The notes below the pieces were generated by a model. It saw nothing but the letters and a program-made list of their open reading frames with translations, ran no database searches and was not told where the DNA came from. A stretch of 64,000 bases of DNA from Stappia sp. 28M-7. GTDB lineage: Bacteria; Pseudomonadota; Alphaproteobacteria; Rhizobiales; Stappiaceae. Shown here piece by piece: positions 1-7,615 of this stretch. The translations under genes and the position numbers were made by a program. The stretch lies in assembly GCF_014252955.1 (NCBI RefSeq), contig NZ_JACMIA010000001.1, forward strand, positions 744,001-808,000, given 5' to 3'. Each line of letters starts with the position of its first letter. Within the stretch, counting starts at the first letter, position 1.

Positions 1-2
1 TG

Positions 3-164
3 ACCCGCGCCAATGTCTGGAACAGGGAGCGCCGGGCCGCCGCCGCCGAGGCGCTGGAGCGCGAGCTTCAGGGCTTCCTGGCGCTGATCGCCCGTCCCGA
101 AACGCGGGCGCGGATGGAGGCCTTTCTCGCGCCGGCGATGCTGGCCGGGGAGGGGCGGCGATGA
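3..164 (+). CDS. C-terminal fragment, probable enoyl-CoA hydratase/isomerase family protein
   Basis: Only the last 53 residues lie in the window. The reading frame is open from the left edge and ends in TGA at 162-164, overlapping the ATG of the acyl-CoA ligase, so the two are probably translationally coupled. The fragment (…ALERELQGFLALIARPE… then a short Gly/Arg tail) is helical and resembles the C-terminal helices of crotonases, where a stretch ending in a Phe-Leu/Phe pair is usual. No catalytic region is visible. The crotonase assignment is inferred from this tail and from the neighbouring acyl-CoA ligase and two MaoC-type proteins; another acyl-CoA enzyme is possible. Confidence 0.45.
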   Translation, partial: TRANVWNRERRAAAAEALERELQGFLALIARPETRARMEAFLAPAMLAGEGRR

Positions 165-1699
165 TGTCCTGGGTCACCGACATGGCGGCCAAGCGCGCCG
201 AACTGACGCCCGCGCGCGTCGCCTTCACCGACCACGAGACCGGCGTGCAGCTGACCTTCGCCGAAGTCGAGGCAAAGGCCAACCGCTCCGCCCGCGCCCT
301 GCTGGCGCGCGGGATTGCCGCCGGCGAGCGTGTCGCCATCCTGAGCCACAATCATGCGGACTTCTTCGTCCTGCTCTTCGCCGCGCAGAAGACCGGCATC
401 GTGCTGCTGCCGCTCAACTGGCGCCAGCCGCCGGCCGAGCTTGCGCCTGTCGTTGCCGCCTCCGGCGCGCGGCTGCTGCTGCATGACGGCGCAACGGCGG
501 CGACCGCTCAGGCGCTTGCCGGTGATCTCGGGCTCGATCTTGTCGGCTTTGCCGATGCGCCCGTTGCGGGCGAGGCGCCGCATCTCGACGGGCTTGCCGC
601 AGACCTTTCCTGGGCGCCGCTCGGCGACATGCGGGTCGAGGCCGGCCGGCCCTGGTACCTGCTGGCCACCTCCGGCACCACCGGCACGCCGAAACTGGTG
701 ATCCAGACGGCGGAAATGGCCTGGGCCAATGCGGTCAACTACACCCAGGCGACCGGCCTTTCCGGCACCGACCGCGCGGTCAACTTCCTGCCGCTGTTCC
801 ACACGGCCGGCATCAACCTGATGACCCTGCCGCTGTTCCTTGCCGGCGGCGAGAGCATCGTTCTGCGCAAGTTCGATGCCCCGGCGGTGCTGTGGTTGAT
901 CGGTGCCGGCCGTCTCACCGCCTTCTTCGGCGTGCCGGCGATCTACCAGGCGATCGCGCTGGAGCCGAGCTTTGGCGAAACGGACTTTTCCGCCCTGCGC
1001 TCGCTCGGCTGCGGCGGTGCGCCGATGCCCGCGCCCCTGCTTGAGACCTATCTGTCGCGCGGCGTCACCGTGTGCAACGGCATGGGCATGACCGAGACCG
1101 GGCCGACGGTGTTCCTGTCCGATCCGGACAATGCGCCGCGCAAGATCGGCTCCGTCGGCAAGGCGCAGATCCTCGTCGAGGTGCGCCTCGTTTCCGTCAC
1201 CGGCGAGGTGGTCGAAGGGGAAGGCGAGGGCGAGCTGCAGATCCGCGGGCCCGGCGTCACGCCCGGCTATTTCGGCAATCCGCAGGCAAGCGCTGCGGCC
1301 TTCGCGCCGGGCGGCTGGCTGCTGTCGGGCGATGTCGCCCGCCGCGATGCCGACGGCTACTACTACATCGTCGACCGCATCAAGGACATGTACATCTCCG
1401 GCGGCGAGAACGTCTATCCGGCCGAGGTCGAGCGGGTGCTGGTCGCCCATGAGGACGTGCTCGACGCGGTGGTGATCGGCGTGCCGGACGAGAAGTGGGG
1501 CGAGGTCGGCGCCGCCTGGCTGATCGCCCGCCCCGGCGCGGCGATCGATGTCGCCGCGCTGACCCGTTGGTGCCGGGAACGGCTCGCCGGCTACAAGGTG
1601 CCGCGCAGCTTCCAGGTCGTGGACGACCTGCCGCGCACCGCCGCCGGCAAGGTGCAGAAACACATCCTGAGAACGCTGCATGGGGAGAGTGGCCGGTGA
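161..1699 (+). CDS. Acyl-CoA synthetase (AMP-dependent ligase, adenylate-forming family)
   Basis: This 512-residue protein should activate a carboxylic acid to its CoA thioester through an acyl-adenylate. The family motifs are in order: the P-loop-like ATSGTTGTPK near residues 169-178, the adenine-binding GMGMTETGP near 306-314, the hinge/ATP region SGDVARRDADGYYYIVDR followed by GGENVYPAEVE at about 390-425, and the C-terminal catalytic Lys497 in AAGKVQK. Length fits fatty-acid or aryl-CoA ligases. The ATG overlaps the upstream stop, and the stop overlaps the GTG of the next gene (GTGA), so it sits inside a tightly packed acyl-CoA operon. The substrate cannot be read from the sequence. Confidence 0.9.
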   Translation: MMSWVTDMAAKRAELTPARVAFTDHETGVQLTFAEVEAKANRSARALLARGIAAGERVAILSHNHADFFVLLFAAQKTGIVLLPLNWRQPPAELAPVVAASGARLLLHDGATAATAQALAGDLGLDLVGFADAPVAGEAPHLDGLAADLSWAPLGDMRVEAGRPWYLLATSGTTGTPKLVIQTAEMAWANAVNYTQATGLSGTDRAVNFLPLFHTAGINLMTLPLFLAGGESIVLRKFDAPAVLWLIGAGRLTAFFGVPAIYQAIALEPSFGETDFSALRSLGCGGAPMPAPLLETYLSRGVTVCNGMGMTETGPTVFLSDPDNAPRKIGSVGKAQILVEVRLVSVTGEVVEGEGEGELQIRGPGVTPGYFGNPQASAAAFAPGGWLLSGDVARRDADGYYYIVDRIKDMYISGGENVYPAEVERVLVAHEDVLDAVVIGVPDEKWGEVGAAWLIARPGAAIDVAALTRWCRERLAGYKVPRSFQVVDDLPRTAAGKVQKHILRTLHGESGR

Positions 1700-2079
1700 C
1701 CACGGCAATGGACGAATGGACGGCGCGCTGGGTGCCGACACAGGCGGATTTCGACGCTTTCGCGGAACTGTCGGGCGACGACAATCCCATCCATGTCGAT
1801 GCGGAGTTTTCGGCGCGCACCCGCTTCGGGCGCACCGTCTCGCACGGCATGCTGCTCTATTCGCGCCTCTGGGCCCTGCTGCGCCAGCGCTATCCGGAGC
1901 ACCGCCACGCGGTGCAGGCGCTGATGTTCCCCAATCCCGCCTATGCGGAGGAGGAGCTGGAACTCGCCTTCTCGCAAGCCGGTACCGGCGAGGCCGGCGA
2001 GGTCGCGATCACCATTTCGCGGGTTGCAGACGGGGCACCCGTGCTTGTCGGTCAGTGCAGGCTGGAGGCGGGACGATGA
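1696..2079 (+). CDS. MaoC-like (R)-specific enoyl-CoA hydratase, catalytic subunit
   Basis: A 127-residue single hot-dog protein. Near residue 25 it carries the complete hydratase-2 signature FAELSGDDNPIHVDAEFSA, which supplies the catalytic Asp and His, so trans-2-enoyl-CoA hydration is likely. The GTG at 1696 overlaps the ligase stop (GTGA) and is preferred; an in-frame ATG at 1708 is the alternative. The end overlaps the start of the next MaoC-like gene (ATGA). Adjacent half-size MaoC proteins often form heterodimers in which one partner carries the catalytic residues; this would be that partner. Confidence 0.82.
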   Translation: MTTAMDEWTARWVPTQADFDAFAELSGDDNPIHVDAEFSARTRFGRTVSHGMLLYSRLWALLRQRYPEHRHAVQALMFPNPAYAEEELELAFSQAGTGEAGEVAITISRVADGAPVLVGQCRLEAGR

Positions 2080-2459
2080 AGCTGGACGTGGGACAGAGAG
2101 CCGAGGTGAGCCGCCGCTTCCCGGCATCGGATGCGGCCGTCTTCGCCGGTCTTGCCGGCATGGACACGCTCCCGCAGGAGGTGCCGCAGCCGCTGATCGG
2201 CGGGCTCTTCTCCTATCTGCTCGGCGTCCGGCTGCCGGGCTTCGGCACCAACTACCTGAAGCAGGAGATGCGGTTTCTCTCGCCCGCGGGCTTCGGCGAG
2301 ATGCTGACGGCACGCGTCACGATCACGCGCCTGCGCCCGGAAAAGCACCTCGTGGACCTTGAGACCGTGTGCCTCGGCGAGGACGGGCGGCGCGTGTGCG
2401 AGGGCCGCGCGCTGGTCTATGTCGAGGATGTTGGGGTGAAGGATGTCGGGGTTGCCTGA
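2076..2459 (+). CDS. MaoC-like hot-dog protein lacking the catalytic Asp/His motif
   Basis: This 127-residue protein follows the catalytic MaoC protein with an ATGA overlap. The first half aligns in pattern with MaoC proteins, including a long hydrophobic helix around GGLFSYLLG and a C-terminal strand rich in Arg/Val. At the place where GDxNPxH should occur it reads AGMDTLPQEVPQP, so the catalytic pair is absent. It may be a structural partner in a heterodimeric hydratase, a thioesterase-like relative, or a hot-dog fold binding acyl-CoA. The fold is likely; the function is not shown. It is the last gene of the operon. Confidence 0.65.
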   Translation: MKLDVGQRAEVSRRFPASDAAVFAGLAGMDTLPQEVPQPLIGGLFSYLLGVRLPGFGTNYLKQEMRFLSPAGFGEMLTARVTITRLRPEKHLVDLETVCLGEDGRRVCEGRALVYVEDVGVKDVGVA

Positions 2460-2497
2460 GCGCGGCTCGCCGCGCGTTGCGCACCGCTCAACGAGAA

Positions 2498-2522
2498 ACG
2501 CCGCCGGCGATGCCGGCGGCGT
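2498..2522. terminator. Hairpin terminator between convergent genes
   Basis: A perfect 11-bp GC-rich stem (2498-2508 with 2512-2522) closes a 3-base loop. On the minus strand it is followed by a short T-rich stretch, so it best serves the cold-shock gene ending at 2559; it could also stop rightward transcription from the MaoC operon. Confidence 0.7.
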
Positions 2523-2558
2523 CAAAACCGGTTCCTTGCGGAACGGCTCGTCTCGTCG

Positions 2559-2771
2559 TTAGGCGAGCTCGAGCTGGGCGGCCTGCAGGCCGCGACCGCG
2601 ACGGTCTTCCTCGGTCACGAAGGTGAGCGTGGTGCCCTCGGCCGGCACGGCCAGGCCCGAACGCTCGAAAGCGGTGATGTGGACGAACACGTCCTTGCCG
2701 CCCTCGGCCGGGGTCACGAAGCCGAAGCCACGATCATGGTTGAAGAACTTCAGGGTGCCGGTCTGGCGCAT
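2559..2771 (-). CDS. Cold-shock protein (CspA family)
   Basis: A 70-residue, single cold-shock domain protein. RNP1 is visible around residues 9-19 (FFNHDRGFGFV) and RNP2 at 27-32 (DVFVHI), the aromatic residues that stack on single-stranded nucleic acid. It should act as an RNA chaperone/antiterminator in the cytoplasm. The length is the family norm. It is monocistronic, with a terminator at 2498-2522. The region just upstream holds a near-perfect 26-base palindrome (2803-2828) that could be a structured 5' leader or an operator. Whether it is cold-induced cannot be judged. Confidence 0.95.
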   Translation of the reverse strand: MRQTGTLKFFNHDRGFGFVTPAEGGKDVFVHITAFERSGLAVPAEGTTLTFVTEEDRRGRGLQAAQLELA

Positions 2772-2802
2772 GGGAGAACTCCTGTCCCGTGTCGATAGTT
2801 AA

Positions 2803-2828
2803 GCGCAAGTAAGCGCGCTTGCTTGCGC
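2803..2828. promoter_or_regulatory. 26-base near-perfect palindrome upstream of the cold-shock gene
   Basis: The sequence equals its own reverse complement at 24 of 26 positions (a single mismatched pair). It starts 32 bases upstream of the csp ATG (minus strand). It is built from repeated AAGCGC/GCGCTT units. It could form a leader hairpin or bind a dimeric regulator. I see no match to a known operator. Confidence 0.4.
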
Positions 2829-3029
2829 GAGCGTGGCATTCAGAAACGGGAAAGGCAGTTCTGTTCGACAGAACCGGTCGACTGGACCAGGAAGCGCCGC
2901 ATACCGAAACTTTCTTAACCGGGTTCGAATTTTCAAGCCCGCTGGGGCCGGTCCGAAAACCGACCGGGCGAAGTGTATGCGAAAACCCTCAGACCGGCAA
3001 GCCGTCGCCGCAGCGTCCGCAGCGGTTCG

Positions 3030-3854
3030 TTACGTGTCCGCAACACCTTGCACGCCGGCCCGGCTTTCGACGAGGCGTGCCAGCATGTCATTGAACCTGC
3101 TCGCTTCCTCCAGATGCGGCGAGTGGCCGGACCGGGGGAAGGTCTCGATGCGGGCATGGGCGAGATGCGCCGCCTGCCACTCGGCGGCGGCCAGGCTGTA
3201 GAGCTGGCTTTGCGCGCCCCGCGCCAGCACGACGGGCACGTCGATGCGCGGCGTCAGGGGGCGGAAATCCTGGGTCGTGAGCGAGCGCCACATGGCGGCG
3301 AGCAGCGGCGGGCTCGCCCTTCGCATCTCCCGTTCGGCGAAGTCGACGAGCTCCCGGGGCGCATCGGCGGCAAAGCTCCGCCGGGCGGTCGCCGGCGCCA
3401 GCAGCGGCCACTGGCCCTCGATGGCCTTGAGGAACACCGCGTTGCGCGGCCCGTCGAGGCCGTTCAGCGTACCCAGCGTCCAGTCGGGTCCGTTGATCAC
3501 CCGCGGCGCCATGTCCTCCACCACCAGTCCGGCCAGCCGGCCGCTGCCGTGGCGCTCGATCATCGACCAGGCAACCAGCGCGCCCATCGACCAGCCGACC
3601 AGCACCGCGTTCGCGATGCCCTCTTGCTGCATCATTGCGGCGAGCGCATCCGCCCCCGCCTCGATGGTCGGCGCCACCGTGTCGCCGGTCTTTCCGTGGC
3701 CCGGCAGGTCGGGCGCGATCACCTCGGTGAGGCCGCTAAGTGCCTCCAGCTGCGGGGCGAAGAAGCCGCCATGGCACGACCAGCCGTGCAGCAGGATCAG
3801 GATGGGCACGCCCGGCCGGCGGCGGCCGGCCCGATGCAGATGCAGTCTGCTCAT
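3030..3854 (-). CDS. Alpha/beta hydrolase
   Basis: A 274-residue alpha/beta hydrolase of unknown substrate. Visible elements are the oxyanion-hole HGW at 23-25, the nucleophile elbow GWSMG with Ser89, and the C-terminal catalytic His244 in SGHSPHLEE; the acidic member probably lies in the segment before it. There is no signal peptide, so it should be cytoplasmic. The ATG at 3854 overlaps the stop of the LivM-like permease (ATGA), making it the last, coupled gene of the ABC transporter operon. That suggests it cleaves the imported compound or a derivative (inference); esterase, amidase and C-C hydrolase activities all occur in this family. Confidence 0.82.
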   Translation of the reverse strand: MSRLHLHRAGRRRPGVPILILLHGWSCHGGFFAPQLEALSGLTEVIAPDLPGHGKTGDTVAPTIEAGADALAAMMQQEGIANAVLVGWSMGALVAWSMIERHGSGRLAGLVVEDMAPRVINGPDWTLGTLNGLDGPRNAVFLKAIEGQWPLLAPATARRSFAADAPRELVDFAEREMRRASPPLLAAMWRSLTTQDFRPLTPRIDVPVVLARGAQSQLYSLAAAEWQAAHLAHARIETFPRSGHSPHLEEASRFNDMLARLVESRAGVQGVADT

Positions 3855-4909
3855 CCGCGGTTCCTCAGCCGGCCGACGATGCCGTCCGGGAAGAAATAGA
3901 CCGACAGGATAAACAGCGTGCCGAGCCATAGCAGCCAGCGTTCGGGCGCCAGCATGTCGGGCAGCAGCGGCACGCCGCGCGTTGCCGCTTCGGCGCTGGC
4001 CATCAGGCTCTGCAGGTAGGTCTGGGCGAGGATGAAGAGGCTCGCGCCGATCACCGCCCCGTACATGGTGCCCATGCCGCCGATCACCACCATCAGGAGG
4101 ATGTCGATCATGATCTCCATGGACAGGGTCGTCGCCGGTCCCGTGTAGCGGATCCAGATCGCCAGCAGCGCGCCGGCAAGGCTCGCCATGGCGGCGGACA
4201 GCACCGTCGCCGTGGTGCGGTAGAGCACGACCCGGTAGCCGATCGCCTCGGCGCGGAAGGCATTGTCGCGCACGGCCTTCAGCGTGGAGCCGAAGGGCGA
4301 GTTGACGATGCGCAGCATCACGAGGAACAGCACCAGGGCGCTGAAGAAGACGAGGTAATAGGCAAGCAGCCGCCCATCGAGGCGCACGTCGAAGATGCGC
4401 ATGTCGGTCAGGCGGAAGGCCGGCGTCAGCTCGCGCGGGATCCGGTAGGTCAGCCCGTCCTCGCCGCCGGTGATCGACGACAGCTGGGAGACCAGCACGG
4501 CGAAGGCGCTGGCGACCGCCAGCGTGACCATGGCGAAGAAGATCGCCTTCACCCGCAAGGAGAACAGGCCGATGGCGAGCGCGAGTGCGCAGGACAGTGC
4601 CGTTCCGGCCAGCACGCCGATAAGGATCGCCAGGAACGAGGCCCCGAGACTGCCGAGCGCCAGCGCCACGCCATAGGCGCCGATGCCGAAGAACATCGTG
4701 TGGGCGAAGGAGACGATGCCGGTATAGCCGAGCAGCAGATCGTAGCTCGCCACCAGCACGATGAAGATGCAGATGCGCGCGGCCGTATCGAGCGGCTTGG
4801 TGCCGGGAAACAGGAACGGCGCGAAGGCAAGGCAAAGGCCGATTGCGACCAGCAGCAGCGCGAGCGGCCGGCTGTGCGGGCGGTCGCCGGAAAGGAGGGT
4901 GTCGATCAT
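3851..4909 (-). CDS. Branched-chain amino acid-type ABC transporter permease (LivM family)
   Basis: A 352-residue polytopic inner-membrane protein of the LivM family. Hydrophobic segments run from about residue 15 to 330. Family stretches include GYTGIVSFAHTMFFGIGAYGVAL near residues 60-82 and the cytoplasmic loop around NSPFGSTLKAVRDNAFRAEAIGY, which contacts the ATPase. It would pair with the LivH-like protein to form the translocation pore for the HAAT-family importer encoded here. It lies 7 bases after livH and overlaps the hydrolase gene. The substrate class (branched-chain amino acid, amide, urea or aromatic acid) is not determined by this subunit. Confidence 0.9.
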   Translation of the reverse strand: MIDTLLSGDRPHSRPLALLLVAIGLCLAFAPFLFPGTKPLDTAARICIFIVLVASYDLLLGYTGIVSFAHTMFFGIGAYGVALALGSLGASFLAILIGVLAGTALSCALALAIGLFSLRVKAIFFAMVTLAVASAFAVLVSQLSSITGGEDGLTYRIPRELTPAFRLTDMRIFDVRLDGRLLAYYLVFFSALVLFLVMLRIVNSPFGSTLKAVRDNAFRAEAIGYRVVLYRTTATVLSAAMASLAGALLAIWIRYTGPATTLSMEIMIDILLMVVIGGMGTMYGAVIGASLFILAQTYLQSLMASAEAATRGVPLLPDMLAPERWLLWLGTLFILSVYFFPDGIVGRLRNRG

Positions 4910-4916
4910 CTTGCGC

Positions 4917-5945
4917 CTACTTTGCCTTGACCACGGGGTAGAGGCCCTGCGGCCGCCACATCAGCACGCCGACCATCAGCGCGATGGTGGAGACCAGCGC
5001 CACCTTGGGCGCCAGGAACGCCATGTAGTTGGACAGGAGACCCACCAGCAGCGCGCCGATGAAGCAGCCCTCGATGGAGCCGAGCCCGCCGATGATCACC
5101 ACGACGAAGACCAGCACCATGATCTCCGAACCCATATGCGCGGTGATCGTCTCCTGATAGAGGCCCCACATGATGCCGCCGAGGCCGGCAAGCGCCGATC
5201 CGGCCATGAACACCAGCAGGAACAGCCGGTTGATCCGGTAACCGAGCGCCTCGACCATTTCGCCGTTTTCCACCCCGGCCCGCACCAGCAGGCCGAGCTT
5301 GGTCGCCCGCAGCACGTGGCGCATGGCGACGAACAGCACCAGCCCGATGGCCACCGCCAGCATGCGGTATTTCTCGATGGCGGCCTCGCCGACGATGAAC
5401 GAGCCCTGCAGCGAGGGCGGGCGGGCGACATGGATCGCATCCGGCCCCCAGACCACGTGGATCAGCTGCTGGGCGACGATCAGTCCGCCCATGGTGACGA
5501 GGATCTGCTTCAGGTGGTGGCCGTAGACCGGCTTGACGATCACCCGCTCGAAGGCGAGCCCGAGTGCGCCCGTCACCGCCATGGAGGCGAGGATCGCCAG
5601 GAACACGGCGGCAAGGTTCAGCACCACGGCCGGGTTCTGCGTCCAGCCGGACAGCCAGGCGAGCACCGTGAAGCCGACGAAGGCGCCGACCGAGACGAAG
5701 GCGCCATGGCCGAAATTGATCACGTCCATCAGGCCGAAGACGACGGTGAGCCCCGAGGCCATGATGAAGATCATCAGCCCCATGGCGAGCCCGGCGACCG
5801 TCAGCGTCAGCCACACGGACGGATCGCCGACGGCGACAAGCCCGGCGAGGGCCAGCACCGGCGCCAGCAGCAGCGGCGCCGCCTTGCCGAGCCGTTCCAT
5901 TGCCGTCGGCCCCACCAGGCGGGGGCGGATCGCGGTTTCGCTCAC
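4917..5945 (-). CDS. Branched-chain amino acid-type ABC transporter permease (LivH family)
   Basis: A 342-residue integral membrane permease. The LivH hallmark GLMDVINFGHGAFVSVGAFVGF is visible near residues 72-95, with the EAA-like loop VENGEMVEALGYRINRLFLLVF later. The start is GTG at 5945, overlapping the LivF stop (GTGA). It has a longer N-terminal extension with Pro and Arg before the first membrane span than is usual for LivH. It is the third gene of five transporter genes transcribed leftward; it should heterodimerise with the LivM-like protein. Confidence 0.9.
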   Translation of the reverse strand: MSETAIRPRLVGPTAMERLGKAAPLLLAPVLALAGLVAVGDPSVWLTLTVAGLAMGLMIFIMASGLTVVFGLMDVINFGHGAFVSVGAFVGFTVLAWLSGWTQNPAVVLNLAAVFLAILASMAVTGALGLAFERVIVKPVYGHHLKQILVTMGGLIVAQQLIHVVWGPDAIHVARPPSLQGSFIVGEAAIEKYRMLAVAIGLVLFVAMRHVLRATKLGLLVRAGVENGEMVEALGYRINRLFLLVFMAGSALAGLGGIMWGLYQETITAHMGSEIMVLVFVVVIIGGLGSIEGCFIGALLVGLLSNYMAFLAPKVALVSTIALMVGVLMWRPQGLYPVVKAK

Positions 5946-6667
5946 TGGTGCACCTCCAGGCTGAGGCCCATCAGCTTCTCCTGCAGCGACGCGTCGGCGG
6001 CAAGCTCCGCCATCGCGCCCGCATGGACGATGCGCCCGTCATCCATCACCGCCACCGTGTCGCCGAGCGCCGAGGCCATGGCGAAGTTCTGCTCCACCAG
6101 CAGGATGGTGGTGTCGGTGTCCTTCAACTCTTTCAGCGCTGCCGTCATCGCGGCGATGATCGCCGGCGCCAGTCCCTTGCTCGGCTCGTCGATCAGGATC
6201 AGCCGGCGCGGCTCGATGATCGCGCGGGCGACCGAGAGCATCTGCTTCTGCCCGCCCGACAGCGTGCCGGCAGCCTTGTCCCAGAACGTGCCGATGGGCG
6301 GAAACAGCTCCTTGATCCAGGCAAGGCGCCTCTCGTCGAACGGCCCGCGCGTGGCGGCAAGGCGCATGTTCTCCGCCACCGTCAGGTCGGCGAAGATGCC
6401 CATGTTCTCAGGCACATAGGCAATGCCCGCCCGGGCGATGTCGGGGGTTGCCAGCGTCTGGATCTGCCGCCCGTCGAAGGTGATGGTGCCGCGGCTCGCC
6501 TTCCACAGGCCCATGATGGTGCGCAGCGTCGTCGACTTGCCGGCGCCGTTGCGGCCCAGCAGCATGGTCACCCCGCCGCGCGGCACCGCGAAGCTCACCT
6601 CATGCAGGATGTGATAGGGGCCGATATGGGTGTGGACGCCCTCGAGCGTCAGCAGCGCGTCAGCCAT
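5942..6667 (-). CDS. ABC transporter ATP-binding protein (LivF family)
   Basis: A 241-residue ATPase that powers uptake. Walker A GRNGAGKST is at residues 38-46, the signature LSGGQ at 136-140, and Walker B LILIDE at 156-161, followed by the D-loop PSKGLAP and the H-loop region LLVEQNF typical of LivF. Length matches the family. Its ATG lies 8 bases inside the end of the livG gene, and its stop overlaps the livH GTG, so translation of the cluster is tightly coupled. Confidence 0.92.
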   Translation of the reverse strand: MADALLTLEGVHTHIGPYHILHEVSFAVPRGGVTMLLGRNGAGKSTTLRTIMGLWKASRGTITFDGRQIQTLATPDIARAGIAYVPENMGIFADLTVAENMRLAATRGPFDERRLAWIKELFPPIGTFWDKAAGTLSGGQKQMLSVARAIIEPRRLILIDEPSKGLAPAIIAAMTAALKELKDTDTTILLVEQNFAMASALGDTVAVMDDGRIVHAGAMAELAADASLQEKLMGLSLEVHQ

Positions 6668-7451
6668 GCGCGGTCTCCGTTGCGGCAGCGGTATCCGGCG
6701 CCTTGCCGAGATAGGCTTCCTGCACGATGGCCGAGCGCATCACTTCGCCCGGCTCGCCGTCGGCGACCAGCGCGCCGTTGTGCAGCACGACGATGCGGTC
6801 GGCCAGGGTGCGGATCACGTCCATCTTGTGCTCGACCAGGAGGATCGTGCGGTCCTTGTCGGCCTTCAGCTCGCGGATCAGGTCGAGGATCACCGGCACC
6901 TCGTCGACGCTCATGCCGGCGGTCGGCTCGTCGAACATCAGCACCTGCGCGCCGAGCGCGATCATCAGGGCGACCTCCAGTTTGCGCTGGTCGCCATGCG
7001 GCAGGGCGGAGACGGTGACGTCGCGCTTGTCGGCAAGCCGCACCTCGGAGAGCACGTGCTCGGCCCGCTCGATCAGCTCCACATGCGAGCTGGCCCGCGA
7101 GAACAGGTCGAAGCCGCGTCGCGCGCGCGATTGCGCCACCAGCCGCACGTTCTCGCGCACGCTGAGGCTGGGAAACAGGTTGGTCAGCTGGAATGCCCGG
7201 CCGATGCCGCGCTCGCAGCGGTCGGCGACGCCAAGGCGCGTGATGTCCTCGCCGTTGAGCCGCACCGTGCCGGCGCTGGCCTTCAGCTGGCCTGAGACGA
7301 GATTGAAATAGGTGGTCTTGCCGGCGCCGTTGGGTCCGACGATGGCGGTCAGCGTGCCGCGCTCGAAGGCGCAGGTCACCGCGTCGACCGCGACATGGCC
7401 GCCGAAGCGGATCGTCAGGTCCTCGGTCGCAAGAACGGGCGGTTCGCGCAT
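6660..7451 (-). CDS. ABC transporter ATP-binding protein (LivG family)
   Basis: A 263-residue ATPase partner of the LivF-like protein. Walker A GPNGAGKTT is at 39-47. The LivG-type signature reads LPHGDQRKLEVA rather than LSGGQ, and Walker B is VLMFDEP. The C-terminal VRSAIVQEAYLG-like stretch is typical of LivG. ATG at 7451 gives the family length; a longer open frame upstream crosses the two hairpins and is not credible. It is separated from the binding-protein gene by 164 bases holding two strong hairpins (7505-7608). Confidence 0.92.
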   Translation of the reverse strand: MREPPVLATEDLTIRFGGHVAVDAVTCAFERGTLTAIVGPNGAGKTTYFNLVSGQLKASAGTVRLNGEDITRLGVADRCERGIGRAFQLTNLFPSLSVRENVRLVAQSRARRGFDLFSRASSHVELIERAEHVLSEVRLADKRDVTVSALPHGDQRKLEVALMIALGAQVLMFDEPTAGMSVDEVPVILDLIRELKADKDRTILLVEHKMDVIRTLADRIVVLHNGALVADGEPGEVMRSAIVQEAYLGKAPDTAAATETAHG

Positions 7452-7504
7452 GAGGGCTCGGCTCCGGGAAAGGGCGCGGGAAAGGCTCGGTGTCGGAAAG
7501 TTCG

Positions 7505-7538
7505 GGCGGCCCGGCCGCGGCGAAGGGGCCGGGCCGCC
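7505..7538 (-). repeat. Intra-operon hairpin 2, upstream of livG
   Basis: A perfect 12-bp all-GC inverted repeat (7505-7516 with 7527-7538) around a 10-base loop. It lies in the binding-protein/livG gap. No U-run follows on the minus strand, so it is more likely an mRNA-stabilising or attenuating structure than a simple terminator. Confidence 0.6.
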
Positions 7539-7540
7539 TC

Positions 7541-7608
7541 GCGTGGCGGAATTTGAAACACGCTTTGGGAGTGCCGCCGAAACGACGCGTGTTCCAAACC
7601 CGCCACGC
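7541..7608 (-). repeat. Intra-operon hairpin 1, just after the binding-protein stop
   Basis: Imperfect inverted arms of 22-23 bases (7541-7563 and about 7587-7608) with a spacer of about 23 bases begin 8 bases after the stop of the binding-protein gene. It is the first of two tandem stem-loops. The position favours 3'-end protection of the binding-protein message. Confidence 0.6.
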
Positions 7609-7615
7609 CAGAGCG

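Noticed and set aside
68-1741. Open frame of 557 codons antisense to the acyl-CoA ligase
   Set aside because: The ligase on the plus strand has all its family motifs; the antisense product does not resemble a protein.
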